Source: Mauremys mutica (Eukaryota; Chordata; Testudines; Geoemydidae). Taken from it: DNA of 64,000 bases. A program made the position numbers and the translations under genes. The DNA is taken from NCBI RefSeq assembly GCF_020497125.1, contig NC_059080.1:53323563-53387562 (forward strand), written 5' to 3'. The first letter of the stretch is position 1. The number at the start of each line of letters is the position of its first letter. Shown piece by piece: positions 34,836-47,129 of the stretch. The notes under the pieces are model-generated. The model searched no databases. It was not told where the DNA came from and saw only the letters and a program-made list of their open reading frames with translations.

Positions 34836-35555
34836 TAAGTTTGCAGACGCAAAACTTTATGGGGTAAATTCTCCATAGTTAAGTTGCAACTAGGTTACGC
34901 TACCATATTTCCAGTAGTAGCCCTATTTTAGTCTTCCCTAACTGTGACTTGGAGAATTGGTTTGAGGTAAACACAGCCAGGTTTACTCTGAATGCAAAGA
35001 AGAATATTTCTGCAAAGTCTGAAGAGAAGTCATCAAATGGTTTTTTAATTACTGATCATTACAAAGTTACCCTGATTTTAAATTGTGAATGTGTCAATGT
35101 TTCTTGGTCTCCCTCTAGTTCCAAAATGACTTGCTACTAATCCATTCAGACTCCCCGTATAGTTAATTCTTCTTGAAAACAAAAGAAAAGTTTGCAATTT
35201 AAAAAGTTACTGATGATTTGGTAGTGTTAAGGCCATTCTTGTTCCCTCTGGCCATGACTGCATGAGAAAAGGGTGTGATTTTCACTGAGTAAGCATAACT
35301 CTATTGAACCACCCTTCCCTCTCCCCCTCCCCCCAACACACATATAGTTATATTTAAACACCTTTTTTGCCCATGTAGACATGGCCACCAAGTTAAATGG
35401 CAATTATGGGCCAAGTCCTGTTCCTGTTGATGTCAATGGAAGTTTTTTTGGTCTTGACGTCCGTAGCAGCAAGATTGGGCACTATGACCAGAATTCTTAC
35501 AAGTGCCATATGTTTTTGATGGCCTCCGTTGTACAGTGACCAACTTGGGATGCCT
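34836..35555. other. Non-coding; relic repeat near the right side
   Basis: 35408-35478 (GGGCCAAGTCCTGTTCC...TGATGTCAATGGAAG) is a weak copy of the TTGACTTCA-core repeat. The rest is unassigned. Confidence 0.35.
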
Positions 35556-35650
35556 AGGCCCTGATTTTCAGAAGTGTTGGGCACAACAATTCCCAGGGAA
35601 GCCAATGGGAGCTGTGAGTGCTTCGGCACCTCTGCAAATCAGATCATAAT
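35556..35650. repeat. Palindromic amniote repeat (CTGATTTTCAGA type)
   Basis: CTGATTTTCAGAAGTGTTGGGCAC near 35561 and its reversed counterpart GCTTCGGCACCTCTGCAAATCAG near 35620 form an imperfect inverted repeat around GCCAATGGGAG. Confidence 0.55.
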
Positions 35651-36944
35651 GTTTTCACACATCCATATGTAATGCAGCCTCCTGTATGATTTATTACAGC
35701 CAAATGACTTGTAAACTGAGGGCTTCGTAAATGCCATTTGCGAATATAGGAAATGAGACTTTTCTGCATTTAATTAGAGTTCCCAAGTGTGGCAATTTAA
35801 TTGCCTCCTTTTTATTTTTATTAACACTTTTCCTCAGGAATATGAACACCGTTCTTTCCATGGAGAGAATGGGAATGCAGAGCACCACTTGGAAATCTTT
35901 TCTCAACTGTGGTTAGCAGATTAACCAATTGACTTTACTATTCAGGCCATTCCTTTTTTAACTCATTTACTCAGAAAGATGGGAGAACACTGATAACAAG
36001 ATACCATTTAATTTTTCTCTGGGATAGCACTATTAATTTTCACTGAGATTCTGAAGTGTTTTGTTAAGGATCAGTTAGTTAAGATGTAGGGGGAAATGTT
36101 TTGGAAACTGAAGAATATAATGGAGTGGGCTGGGCATACCACGAAAGAGAAATTTAATATTTTACCTACCTGCTGCTACAAGAGTTACACCCACTGTGCT
36201 GCAGTTGCTGCAGTCAATAACATTCAACTTGGAAAATGGTTCTCTTCTACATCAGGTGAACAATTAAACTGGGAGATGCGGTAAAATTTTCACAGGTGTT
36301 TAATGCTCACATCCCCAAAGGTGCCTAATTCCCATGGGGACCTGAGCCTAAGTGAAAATTCTACCCTTAGAAATAAACACAACCACCACTAACTTCCTCT
36401 GTGGGCAGTTAACTCCATAAATGACCACAGTGGGGTTCATGGAGGTTCTTCTGAAGCATCTGGTAGGCTTCTTGAGCTCTTTGATGATAATACCAGTGCT
36501 AGGGGTGGGGTGTATCGCAAACCCGACATAACTTTGTAATTAGATTCAGCAGAAAAAGAATGCAATGCAGTTCAGGGCATCCCATCTGCCTGGAACTAAT
36601 GTTTAGCACAAAGACCACTCCATGAAGGCCTCACTCAGCCTGCAGTTTCTCCCTTTCCACTCTGATGCCCTCTCCGCCCTGAGCCCTGCTGCTTTGCCCA
36701 ACTAGCTCCTGGTTATCCCCGGGGTTATCAGAGCTAGATGAAGTATATTTCCCTCACAGCTTCTTTCCTTTGCTTCCCCTACTCATTTCTCTGCCCCAGC
36801 TGACCATTTCCCCTCCTCTTTTTTGCATTCCTTAACAGGGTAAGCGATGCTGCTGCACACACCCAGTTCTATCTTTCATCCATCTCTCCCTAGTCCCCAA
36901 AACTCCTCAAGCTCTGTTACTTCTGTCATGCAGACACAGACTAA
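35651..36944. other. Non-coding, nothing firm recognised
   Basis: 36290-36370 contains a weak copy of the GGTGCCTAATTCCCATGG-type dispersed repeat. No coding signal is seen. Confidence 0.3.
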
Positions 36945-37224
36945 GGGCAGGTCTACACTACGGGGGAAAATCGATATAAGATACGCATTTCAGCTACGTG
37001 AATAACGTAGCTGAAGTCGAAGTATCTTATATCGAATTACCTACCGTCCTCACGGCGCGGGATCGATGTCCGAGGCTCTCCATGTCGACTCCGCTACCGC
37101 CGTTCGGGTTGGTGGAATTACGGAGTCGACAGGAGCGCGTTCGAGGATCGATATATCGCGTCTAGATGAGATCCCCGAGAATCGATTGCTACCCGCCGAT
37201 ACGGTGGGTAGTGAAGACGTACCT
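36945..37224. mobile_element. Double-hairpin Harbinger MITE, copy B (ATCGAT variant)
   Basis: The ends are GGGCAGGTCTACACTAC and, reversed, AGGTACGTCTTCACTAC, flanked by TAA and TGA (imperfect 3-bp duplication). The outer stem TCGATATAAGATAC (36971-36984) pairs perfectly with GTATCTTATATCGA (37022-37035). The inner stem TTCAGCTACGT (36989-36999) pairs with ACGTAGCTGAA (37005-37015) over a GAATA loop. Relative to copies A, C and D the outer stem has changed on both arms together. Confidence 0.88.
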
Positions 37225-37500
37225 TGAGCTAACTGGGAGCATTGGCTTGGTAACACTGCTTCTATCCCAAATAGCTGCTACAAGCAGGCACCAGATGCTG
37301 CAACCCAGCTGCCACTGATGCAAGCAATTCCATAGCTATTAATGGGACTAACTGGGGGAGTAAGTGCTAGTCAATGTGAGGAAGGGTTATAAACTCCCTT
37401 TAGTTCCGAGTCCCCCTGCTGTGAGAGGCAAACCGGTCTGGACCAAGCAAAAACATGTTAACTGCATTCCAGGAAAACATTGCTGACTAGGTCTTTCTTG
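37225..37500. other. Non-coding, nothing recognised
   Basis: Short single-copy-like sequence. Confidence 0.3.
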
Positions 37501-37576
37501 GGCTGGTGTCAGTCAGCGTGACTCCATGGAAGTCAATGGATCTGTACTGATTTGCACCCACTGAAAAACTGGCCTC
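37501..37576. repeat. Ancient amniote repeat
   Basis: GTGACTCCATGGAAGTCAATGGATCTGTACTGATTTGCACCC is a copy of the dispersed repeat with the GAAGTCAATGG core. Confidence 0.5.
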
Positions 37577-37614
37577 TAGTCTTTGCAAATGGAATTAATA
37601 CTAACATGCTGTAA

Positions 37615-38175
37615 CAGAGTCCTCGGCAGGCTCAGTGGCCTAGTGGGTAGAGTGGCCAGTGCCACCTCCCAGCGGGAAGGTCTTTCAGTCCGGTCTCTCT
37701 TCTTACCAGAGTGAGGTGGGCATGAGGCTTATGTGCCTCCAGCAGCAGGGGCAGGTGGTAGGGGAGCCCAGGCCCTCCGGGTTGGAGTCTTAAGAGGGTC
37801 GACAGTGTCCAGCACACTAAAATGCCCTCCGAGTTGTTTCCCCCGGGTCACTTCCTACCAGCTGCTTCTCTCCCCCAGCTCCATGTCTGACAAAAGGTAA
37901 AAAGAAAAAGAAAAAGAAAAGATAACTAAACACAGCACATAGTCTGATTCCTCTAGGGGAGGCTTCTCTCTTCTCCAGGAGCCCTCAGGGTTGGTCTGTC
38001 TTCCTCCTCCTCAGTCTTCCCCAATTTGAGCCAGGTTGCTCCATTTTCAACTTCTTCTCCAGTTGGAGCATGTTCTGCAGGACTGGTGGGGCGGGGCTAC
38101 CTGGGCCCAGTATTGTCCTTTAACCCCTTCAGGCCCAGTGTGAGGTTTTACAAACTCCTCACACATGCTTTTGTT
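37615..38175 (+). repeat. Unclassified repeat with tRNA-like pol III promoter
   Basis: An A-box-like TGGCCTAGTGGG (37636-37647) and a B-box-like GGTCTTTCAGTCC (37679-37691) are spaced as in tRNA-derived SINE heads. The downstream body is C/T-rich and includes an A-rich stretch (AAAAGAAAAAG units, about 37893-37922). The far part, 38030-38175, may belong to a different, LTR-derived repeat. I cannot name a family. Confidence 0.4.
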
Positions 38176-38514
38176 TATTCTGTGCTGACCAAGCATGACA
38201 TTAGACAGATGGGCTAGGATGGATACTTTTTTAATAAATAGTCGAATGAACATGTTTTTTGATAGCGTCCAAAAGGCAATCAGTAGGGTCTATCACCACA
38301 GTGTGGTCAGTAACATGCAATTGATTCATTGCAGGTTCAGCAATCAGTAATCCTAATGGATTAGCTTTCCAGGTATCTTTCTTTCTCCAGACCTGAAGCG
38401 GAGCTCTGTGTCATTTGAAAGCTTGTCCCTCCCACCAACAGAAGTTGGTCCAATAAAAGACATTATCTCACCTGCCTTATCTCTCTCTCAAAGTACCTTT
38501 AGCAAGTTACAGAG
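38176..38514. other. Non-coding, nothing recognised
   Basis: No recognisable repeat or frame. Confidence 0.3.
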
Positions 38515-38795
38515 GAAGGATAGTCTTGTGGTTAAGGCTCCAGTCCAGGAGTGGGATCTTAATTCATGGACTCCCTGCATCACCCTGAGCTAGTCTCTTA
38601 ATCTCTGTATGCTTCAATCCCTTGTCTGTGCAATGGGGTCAATAATATGCTGTTTGTCCCACTTTTGTCTATTTAGATTCTAAGCTCTTCATAGTAAGGA
38701 TGGTTTCTTGCTATACATATGTTCAGTATCTAGCGCAGTGGGGCCTCAATCTCATTTGGGCCTCCAGGTGCTACCGTAATATCAGTAATAACAAT
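38515..38795 (+). repeat. MIR1/CORE-SINE, nearly complete, plus strand
   Basis: The tRNA-like head GTCTTGTGGTTAAGGCTCC (38523-38541) is followed by the CORE region (GTCTCTTAATCTCTGTATGC, GTCTGTGCAATGGGG) and then the tail GATTCTAAGCTCTTCATAG...TATCTAGCGCAGTGGGGCC. This is the CORE-SINE order. Confidence 0.78.
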
Positions 38796-40227
38796 CATAG
38801 GCCCTGTTATGAAAGGGCACAGCTGTCACTGTATTAAAAATAGCCGTGCTTGCCTGGTACAGCATGGCCATAAACACACCATTGTTAGTACCCTCCTCCA
38901 CAGCAGGAAGATCAGAGGATGGCTAAGTAGAAGCCTAGGCTTTATTCATTTGCTATTATCAATCTTCATAACAAAGAGAAAACAACCCAATTATCTCTTG
39001 GGAAATAAATCAAATCCATTTTCTTGATCCAGGTTTGCCTGTGTTCTCATCTCTGCGAGAATTACTCCTATTGATAAGGCCCAGGTGAAAAGTTCCAGAA
39101 GCAATTAAAGCAAGTGCTGTACCACTGGACGTACCTTGCTACTATTTCTTTTCTCCTCTTTTCAGTGTGTCTTTATCAAGCCCCGGCATCAAAACTAGGT
39201 GCATTTGAGATGGTGCTTCATAAAGGAAAGCTGCACTTCATACTGAGAAAGCCTTCATTCATCTGCACTTCAATTAGCAGAGTGCAGGTCCCAGGGCCTC
39301 CTGGACAAGCTGCAGCTGTGCAGATTAAGACAGAGGGATACCTCGGAGCAAGGAAAGAGGATCCAACATGTTTTTGTTTAGTTATTTTCTATTTTTAACT
39401 GTTCCTCTCCCCACATTTTCCATTTTTGTTGTTTTTTCCTCTCCCCTGCAAGACCACTGGGCCATGCATATCGTCTTAAGATACCCATCGCCAGCCCCTG
39501 AATAATACATTCAGTGGACCTGACCAATCAAATGTGTCAGAGCAGGCGTTGGTTCTTCGATCAGTGTGATTTGAGGCTTAACCTCATTCAAGTGTTTTCA
39601 CCACAAAGGTCAAAACTTATCTGGATGCGGAGCCCCCCCCCACACACACACACACCTTGATGTCTGAAAAAACTACTCTACTTTTCATTAATTCATTAAA
39701 ATGAAACCTGCACAAATGTCAGTGCAAAAAATTAGACACTCATTGATTATTGACTTTAAAAAATGGTTAATGGTTCTATTCTGGGAAAGAATATGCCAGG
39801 CTGGTCTTGAAAGCGATAGACACACACTCAGTACTTGACTTCTCCTTTAGGCTCCACATTTAATACTTTAAATGTAACAATATGTTGGGCTATTGTTCTC
39901 TATTCTACACCTCTGTTATTTTTCTTTCTATTCAAAACTATTATAAATGGCTAGATACAGCTCGATACCATGCAATATACATTGATTTCTTCAGGCTTCA
40001 GATCAGGTCTACAATCTCTCAACTGTCTTAAATGGGCCTTCATCTGGCATTGTGAGAATACTTACTCTAAACCATCATTGTACACACACATATACACATA
40101 CACACCATAAGGCTAAGGTCTAGTTTCATTCTTCTGTATTATATTCTTATCACTGAATATTCTTATTGGATGAATAGATTATAGTATGTAACTTATTACC
40201 ATATGTTCTGTGATTAAAGCTAAGTAT
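38796..40227. other. Non-coding; CA-rich microsatellite within
   Basis: A C8/(CA)n run lies at about 39633-39656 and CA/TA-rich runs at 40079-40107. No coding signal. Confidence 0.35.
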
Positions 40228-40301
40228 GGGATCGATCCTGCTCCCATGCAAGTCAGTGAGAAAAACCCCATTAATTTGAATGCTGCAGGCTCCAGCTCTG
40301 G
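40228..40301. repeat. Ancient amniote repeat
   Basis: GATCGATCCTGCTCCCATGCAAGTCAGTGAGAAAAACCCC is a weak copy of the palindromic family. Confidence 0.4.
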
Positions 40302-40423
40302 ATTAGTATGTCCTGAGGCCCGAAGTCACTGGGACTAGTCACACTGTGTAAAGTTCATCATGTGCGATGTCTTGGCAGGATTCCCAATCAGTGTTTTCAG
40401 TGGGAGTTAGGTGCCCTAAATAC

Positions 40424-41180
40424 TGTGATAGACCCAGGCCAGTTGGGTACAGCAGAATAGCAGAAGGCAGATATACTGGCCACTGGATTAACAGTTTTCT
40501 GTTCCCTGACTGACCAGAGCAGGGGCTGCTCCAGGCTAATGAGAACACCTGACTCTAATTAACCTGCAAAGAGTCAGGTGAGGCCATTAAGTTAATGTGA
40601 CCACCTGACTCTAATTAAGGCCCCGCTGATACTATAAAAAGGGCTCACTCCAGTCAGGCAGAGGAGAGCCAGGGAGCCAGAGGAGAGGAAGTGCGGCTGA
40701 AAGGCTGGTTAATGAAGACACCCTCAAACCATTGTTAAGGGAGCCCTAAGGTAAGGGTGAAGAAGGGAGAAGCAGGAGATCTGTGGGGAAGTGGCCCAGG
40801 GAAATGTAGCAACTCTGGCAGTGAAAGGTTGGCTGCCAACAGCTGCTACCATTAGGGTCCCTGGGCCGGAACCCAGAGTAGAGGGCGGGCCCGGGTTCCC
40901 CCCAACCCACCACTACAGGAACATCTCCTGGGAGGGGAAGTCAGGCCCCTATCAGGACAGGAGGCTAAACTGTTCTGAAATAAGCTCCCAGGGACAACAG
41001 AGACTGTGGGAGTTCTCTCACCAACCTCCTTGCTGGCCTATGATGAAAAGGGCTCAGTAGACTGTAACCCTGGCCCTAGAGAAAGAAGGGCTATGTCGAG
41101 GGTCAGAGTGAGCCACTGAGGCTAGCATAAACCGCCTAGTAGCGCAGGACACATGGGAGCAAGGTCAGAGCTCTGCCACA
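40424..41180 (+). mobile_element. Solo LTR (LTR retroelement, 757 bp) with 4-bp TSD
   Basis: The sequence begins TGTG and ends CACA and is flanked by the 4-bp duplication ATAC (40420-40423 and 41181-41184). A TATA box, TATAAAA, is at 40633-40639, followed by GGGCTCACTC, consistent with a promoter. A hairpin (CACCTGACTC 40546-40555 with GAGTCAGGTG 40571-40580) precedes it, and CACCTGACTCTAATTAA recurs at 40602-40618. No internal retroelement genes are nearby, so it is a recombination product. A 4-bp TSD suits Ty3/gypsy or some ERVs. Confidence 0.85.
40633..40639 (+). promoter_or_regulatory. LTR TATA box
   Basis: TATAAAA lies 209 bases inside the solo LTR. Confidence 0.55.
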
Positions 41181-41396
41181 ATACCTTTGAGGATCTGGGC
41201 CTAAGTCACTATTTCAACTTCGGCCCGGTCACTAATGACCAAAGGTTATGGCCATCTTATGGCTGGTTAGTAGCCTATGTGAAATGATTGTGAGATTTCC
41301 AAAATGCTGAGGCCAGTTATCTGCATTAACAACCAGTCAGGTGGGTTTAGTTAAATAAAAACCCATCCAACCGTTCACCCAAAGCCTCAAGTGTAT

Positions 41397-42815
41397 CATA
41401 GAATCACAGGACTGGAAGGGACCTCAAGAGGCCTTCTAGTCCAATCTCCTGAACTCAAGGCAGTACTAAGTATTATCTTGACCATCCCTGACAGGTGTTT
41501 GTCTAACCTGCTCTTAAAAACCTCCAATGATGGTGTGACGATGCGGTTCTGGCGGGACCCAACTGAGAGTGCCAATTCAGGACCAATTGCTCAAACAAGG
41601 CAGTTACAGCCCTAGGCTGGGGTTTTTCCACCTCTAAGATAAACCAAACCAGCCAGACAAAAAGGACTTCGGTTTCACCCCACTGGCTAACCATAAGTCA
41701 CATAAGCAATTTCCTTAGACACTCCAGTCTCCCAGTATCACCACCAGTGCCACTCATCCTGGGGATGAATGGTTATGAAAACCAACACCCCAATAAAAGA
41801 AAACGGTTCTCTCAATTCCAGAGAATCAAGCCCCAGACCCAGGTCAATAGACACATCAGATCTTACCCACAAATCATGCTGTTGCCAATCCTCTAAAATC
41901 TAAAATCTAAAGGTTTATTCATAAAGGGAAAAAGGTAGAGATGAGAGCTAGAATTGGTTAAATGGAATCAATTACATACAGTAATGGCAAAGTTCTTGGT
42001 TCAGGCTTGTAGCAGTGATGGAGTAAACTGCAGGTTTAAATCAAGTCTCTGGAACATCCCCCACTGGGATGGGTCATCAGTCCTTTGTTCAGAGCTTCAG
42101 TTTGTAGAAAAGTCCCACCAGAGTTAAGAAGCAGGATTGAAGACCCGATGGAGATGAGGCATTAGCCTTATATAGGCTCTTCCAGGTGTAAGAACACTTC
42201 TTTTTTCTTACTGTGGAAAATTACAGCAAAATGGAGTCTGGAGTCACATGGGCAAGTTCCTGCATACCCTGCTGAGTTACAAGGCTTATCTGCCTCCTCT
42301 CAATGGGTCAATTGTGTAGCTGATGGTCCTTAATGGGCCATCAAGCAGGCTAGGCAGACCTAACACCAACTTGTCTGGGATGTTTCCCAGAAACACAGCT
42401 CAAATTTGACATACAGACAGTATAGAGCCAATACTCATAACTTCAACTACAAAATGATAGACATACAGACAGCATAATCATAACCAGCAACCCATAACCT
42501 GGTCTTAGACACCTTATATGACCCCCTTTACATAAGATTTGATGCCACTACATGACCTTGGTTGCAAACCATGTTCTATATGGTCCCAGTTTATATCAAT
42601 AACGTCACAGATGGAGAGTTCACAACTTCCCTAGGCAATTTATTCCAGTGTTTAACCACTCTGACAATTAGGAAGTTTTTCCTAATGTCCAACTTGAACC
42701 TTCCTTGCTGCCATTTAAGCCCATTGCTTCTTGTCCTATCCTCAGAGGTTAAGGAGAACAATTTTTCTCCCTCCTCCTTGTAATAATTTTTTATGTACTT
42801 GAAAACTGTTATCAT
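41397..42815 (-). mobile_element. CR1 LINE 3' fragment split by a solo LTR, minus strand
   Basis: The left part, 41397-41533, holds the 3' terminus (CATAGAATCACAGG...) and C-terminal coding sequence. It resumes at 42610-42815 (SVTLLI junction, then KLPREVVNSPS and [17 protein letters not shown] on the minus strand). The intervening 41534-42609 is the LTR. Confidence 0.9.
41534..42609 (-). mobile_element. Solo LTR, 1076 bp, 5-bp TSD, inside CR1
   Basis: The ends TGTGACG...CGTCACA are flanked by the 5-bp duplication GATGG (41529-41533 and 42610-42614). On the minus strand a TATATAA promoter motif (42168-42174) precedes an AATAAA signal (41914-41919), which orients the LTR. A second copy of the family is at 50997-52058. 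No internal region remains. Confidence 0.9.
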
Positions 42816-44377
42816 GAAGCCAGACTAGATACTCCTGGTGCGTGGAAACTTTCTGGTCATTATTTCCCTGTTCTTGTTTTTTGGGAGTTTCTGCACTTCC
42901 TTGTTCAAGAAGAGGCCAAAATACTCCAAAATAATATTGTCTGTATTATCTGTGATAGGACACCAGAGGGAAAGTGTCTAGTCTAGTCTGGTCTACCCAG
43001 ACTCTTATATTGTGCCCATCAGTAAAGTATATGAAAAGGTTAGCTATTAATTTTTTTTAATTAACTACTCAGCTGTATTAGCCAATGCAAGATAGAGGTA
43101 GGGCCAGGGCCCATCCCACCTCACCCTGGTTAGTTTTAGCCTGATCACAAGGACTGCAACCGGGCTGTGTTCTGGTGCAGGTGGAAAAGGTGTGTTGGGA
43201 GGGAGGACTTTTGCACCCTTTCCCCTATTCCTTGCACTCCTGTACTAGGCAAGGGCAAAATTTGGCCCAAAGCCTTAGATTTCTACAGAACTACAGAAAT
43301 GACAAAGACTCTGGCTCAGGGAAGCTTCCTTATTCAGGATGGACACTTAAGACTTAAAAATGTCCTTAAAGTTTAGCTCATGCTTAAGTTCTTTCCTGAA
43401 CAGAGATGGACCAGCACATCCTTAAGTGATATGGATTTGGGGCCATGATCTGAAGAGAAATCTCTGATCACCCAGGAAGGAAAGACAGAATCACCTGGTG
43501 TGGAGGTTTCATTCTAGGAAGAGTGTTTCACTAAAAATAGGCAGAGTCGCCAGTGAGCAGGAAACTAAATTGAAAAATGAGCTGTGGTTGAAATAAGGGA
43601 GCTGCATATGGGAAAGTCTGCAGAAATTACAACACAAGGATCCATTTTGCAAAAATATGCAAACAAGTGTTTGCACTCAATCACTGAAATTCAAAATTCA
43701 AGAACAGTGCAAGGCGAACAGTATCCCATTCCCATGTCAGTGATGATGACTACGAAGAACAGCAACTAATGTTGAAACTGAATGATACATGGTCACTGTT
43801 AAACTTGGTGCAGTCCAATGGGGTTCAGGAACCATTTAGACAGGAATCAAATATGAGATTAAAATAAAAGGCAAAAGCAGCAACATCTAATGAATAGAAA
43901 ATACTGACAATGGGGTAACAGTTGTGGGATGTATGTTTAAAAGCAATATGAGGTCATAGTGAGTTACTGATTGAAGTTGTATAAACTCATTTTGGATTGG
44001 GGATTAAAGCTCAGGAAGAAATAAAAGAGACTTAACCTATTAATCAAAGCCTTAAGTGACCTCAATGAATATAACGTACTCATATAATTTACTGGGGTGC
44101 TGGATGAATTTAGTTGCAGTAAGGAAATATACTGCATTTTCTTATACATCAAGGTAACCACAATTATTACTCTTCCCATGGAAAATCCATTTCTCCTGAC
44201 AAAGTGGGTTTTAGACGTGCTCTGAACAGGAATGGAGAATTTTAAAATGCAAAGTATTTTAGCGAAACAATTCATTAGGGTCCCAATTTAGCAAAGAGTT
44301 TATGCACGTGCTTAGGTAGGGATGGCCTGTTGAATTGGGACATCGGTATGTTCAGTGGTAGAGGGGAAAAAGTCTCC
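42816..44377. other. Non-coding, nothing recognised
   Basis: AT-rich; short frames only; no terminal repeats seen. Confidence 0.3.
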
Positions 44378-44652
44378 AGGATTATTATTTATATTGCAGT
44401 AGTGCCTCAAAGCCCCAACCAAGAATAGAGAACATTGTGCTAAGCACCGTATAGAGCCAGAGATGGTCCCTGCCTTGATGAGCTTACATCTAAACAGACA
44501 AGACAGAGAAAAGGGTGGTGGAGGACACAGAGGCTCAGAGATGGGGATTGATTTGTCCACCACTGACTTTCCCACGGTCACATAACAGGTAGAACCAGGA
44601 CTGGCATCGCCAAAGTCCCATGACAGCGTGCTGGCCAGTAGAGAATACTACC
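44378..44652 (-). repeat. MIR1/CORE-SINE, nearly complete, minus strand
   Basis: Reverse-strand order: tail AGGATTATTATTTATATTGC...ACATTGTGCTAAGCACCG, then GATGAGCTTACATCTAAACAGACAAGACAGAG, the CORE AGGCTCAGAGATGGGGATTG, and the head near AGAACCAGGACTGGC at 44592. Confidence 0.78.
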
Positions 44653-44734
44653 TCTCAGGAGGACACTCTTTCATTCAAAGGAACTTGATAAAGCTGTGGA
44701 GCCCTTTCACTCAACAGGTCAGCATTTGCCTCTG

Positions 44735-44893
44735 GGTGAAGTAAGTTCCGTCACTGGAGGTTTTTTAAGAACAGGTTGGACAAACACCTGTCAGGGATGG
44801 TCTAGTTATTACTTAGTCCTGCCTTGAGTGCAGGGGATTGGACTAGATGACCTCTCGAGGTCTACACTTCTATGGGTCTATTCTATGATTTAC
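44735..44893 (+). mobile_element. CR1 3' tail, plus strand
   Basis: TCACTGGAGGTTTTTTAAGA (coding end), CTGTCAGGGATGGTCTAG, then GGATTGGACTAGATGACCTC and a TTCTATGATT terminus. Confidence 0.88.
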
Positions 44894-44894
44894 C

Positions 44895-45060
44895 CAACAA
44901 TTAGGAATTAAGATTGGACCTTCACCTGGGGCAAATTACCCCAGATTTGCTTGCTGGAGGGGTTTCCTGCTCCTTCCTCTGGTGCTGGCTGCTATTGGAG
45001 ACAGGAGACTGAACTGGATGGACAGTGGGACCTATCCAGTCTTGCAGTTCTTATGTTTGT
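44895..45060 (+). mobile_element. Second CR1-type 3' tail (different subfamily), plus strand
   Basis: GGAGACAGGAGACTGAACTGGATGG at 44996-45020 and a CTTATGTTTGT end are the tail of the CR1 subfamily that also gives the minus-strand copy at 49131-49660. Confidence 0.7.
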
Positions 45061-46696
45061 ATGCACCATGCCATTTGGGACACACTGTGCTATGTCCCAT
45101 GGTCTCCTTTTGGTATCTCACTTATTTTTTACATATAATATATCAATAACATGTTTTAAGACACAATCTAAAAAGCTCCCTTCACAGTTTCACATCCAAA
45201 AAAGATGGCATTACACAATCTAGCCTAACAATAGAAAAACTCAAAACAAATCCAAGGATAAAAAGGAAATACCATCGCTATATGATGAAACATATGCTTT
45301 ATGACTCAGTTTAAAAAAGAAAAAAAGACCACATTCAATGGCAGAAAAAATTGATTTAAACACAGAAAATATTACAAGCAAAAATTAGAGGTTAAAAGTA
45401 ACTGAATCAATAGATTTGAAATGCAAATCATTACCTCCATTATCCAAAACAGGCTATTTATTTACAGTTGGAAATTGTAGAAATGACTTGGCTTAATCAT
45501 AATTAAAACCTTTTGTATCTTTAGAGCACCAGAAGTGTTCTGCAAGAAGGTAGCAGGGATGTTAGAAGGAATAGCGTGTGCTGCCACTTATATTGAAGAT
45601 GTGTTGGTCTGAGAGGGAAGAAAAAAACAAAATATAGAGGAACATGATGTTTGACAAAGAAAAGAGGGTTTGAAATTGAGTTTGAAAAAGGCCATACTGC
45701 AAAACTAGAGCTAAATGGTTTGCAACGTAGATTAACCAAAAGAGGCATTGCATATTAAAAGGATTCTCTATCGGTGAAGGCATGGAACTGGAACTCAGGA
45801 TATCTGAGTTCAATGACTGGCTTTACCACAGTAGGAATTATTTATAAAATTCCCTAGTGTAGACCCAACCATAAAGTACATCTGGGTATGGAATTATGCC
45901 ATAGAGGAGCAGGGACAATCCTTCACTGCACTGATATGTGCATGCAGATTGCCAATAGGGCTTTGACATGTTCTGCGGGTCAGACAACATGCAGGTTCAT
46001 TTCAGACATTTATGGAACATTAAAGCCCAAGGACTCAAACTACTTGCACAATATCCCTTTCCAACAAGCTTTCAATCTGTGGGTGAGTGAGTGAGAGAGA
46101 GAGAATGTCTGCCAAAATAAGACGATTTGTAGCTACACTAACACTGACTGCAGCCATTCTACTGAGTGCTTCTCCCAGGGAGTGTCTATATAGGAGAGGA
46201 AAGGATGCCCAGAATCTTCTATTGTTCTTTCATAGTAACCCTGATGAATAAACAAGAAAGAACTTGTGGAGGAGAATTTACTGGATAAATCCCTGTACCC
46301 CACACACATACTCAGAACAGATTCCAAGCACACTACTTATAACACAGTGGCCCAATGGCAATGCCAGGGCAAAGCACCTGCATGCACGCAGTTCACCAAA
46401 GTGGAGTCTTAGCTAAAACTCAGTCATCCTTCCATGGCCAAACCAACCAGGAACAACACAAGGAGAACAAGACAAAAGAGCCAGCACTACACAGAGGCCC
46501 ATAGACTCCAATTAGTGGTGGCCTCTCTCATTGTCAGGCCCCAAACACCAAACAAAGACACAGTGCACTATTCCCAGTGTGCTGTCCACCAGTGTTACAC
46601 TGTCTGAAGATCCACTTCTGCAGAGCTCCATGGGACCTAGGAATCAAGCCAGAGTCTGGCAGTGCTTCTGAACTCCACAATGCTGATCTCCTCTGT
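45061..46696. other. Non-coding, nothing firm recognised
   Basis: CCCTAGTGTAGACCCAACC at 45852-45870 resembles a Harbinger-type right terminus, but no matching left end was found. Confidence 0.35.
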
Positions 46697-47129
46697 GGCC
46701 TGGTCTACGCTACAAGACAGGCTGATGTAAATCACCGTGCGCTGATCACTTTGTGCATGCGTCTACACTCAAATTTGTCTCCAGACAATGTAAACATCCT
46801 GTTATGGCAACACAGTAATACCACCTCCCTTAATGGCATAGAGCCATGGTCGACCCACTGAAGTCAACACAATGCAAGTGTAGACACTGCATGACCTTTG
46901 CCAACCCTAACAGTCCTCCACCACCTGTCCCACAATGCCACATTCCCTGCAACAGTGACCTCTATAGTCGCAACTGTGAACTCCACAGCCCAGGGGAAAT
47001 GGAGTCTGGAAACCTGCTCCCTCCCTTCCCACTTAAAAAAAAACACATGTATTTTCTTAAACACCCTTTCCTGACTGCCCACCTTGGCAAGCACACTCAG
47101 CAGCTCTTCTTTGTTGTGTGCAACTGCCC

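Noticed and set aside
45852..45870. Isolated Harbinger-like right terminus CCCTAGTGTAGACCCAACC
   Set aside because: No matching left end or target duplication found within several hundred bases.
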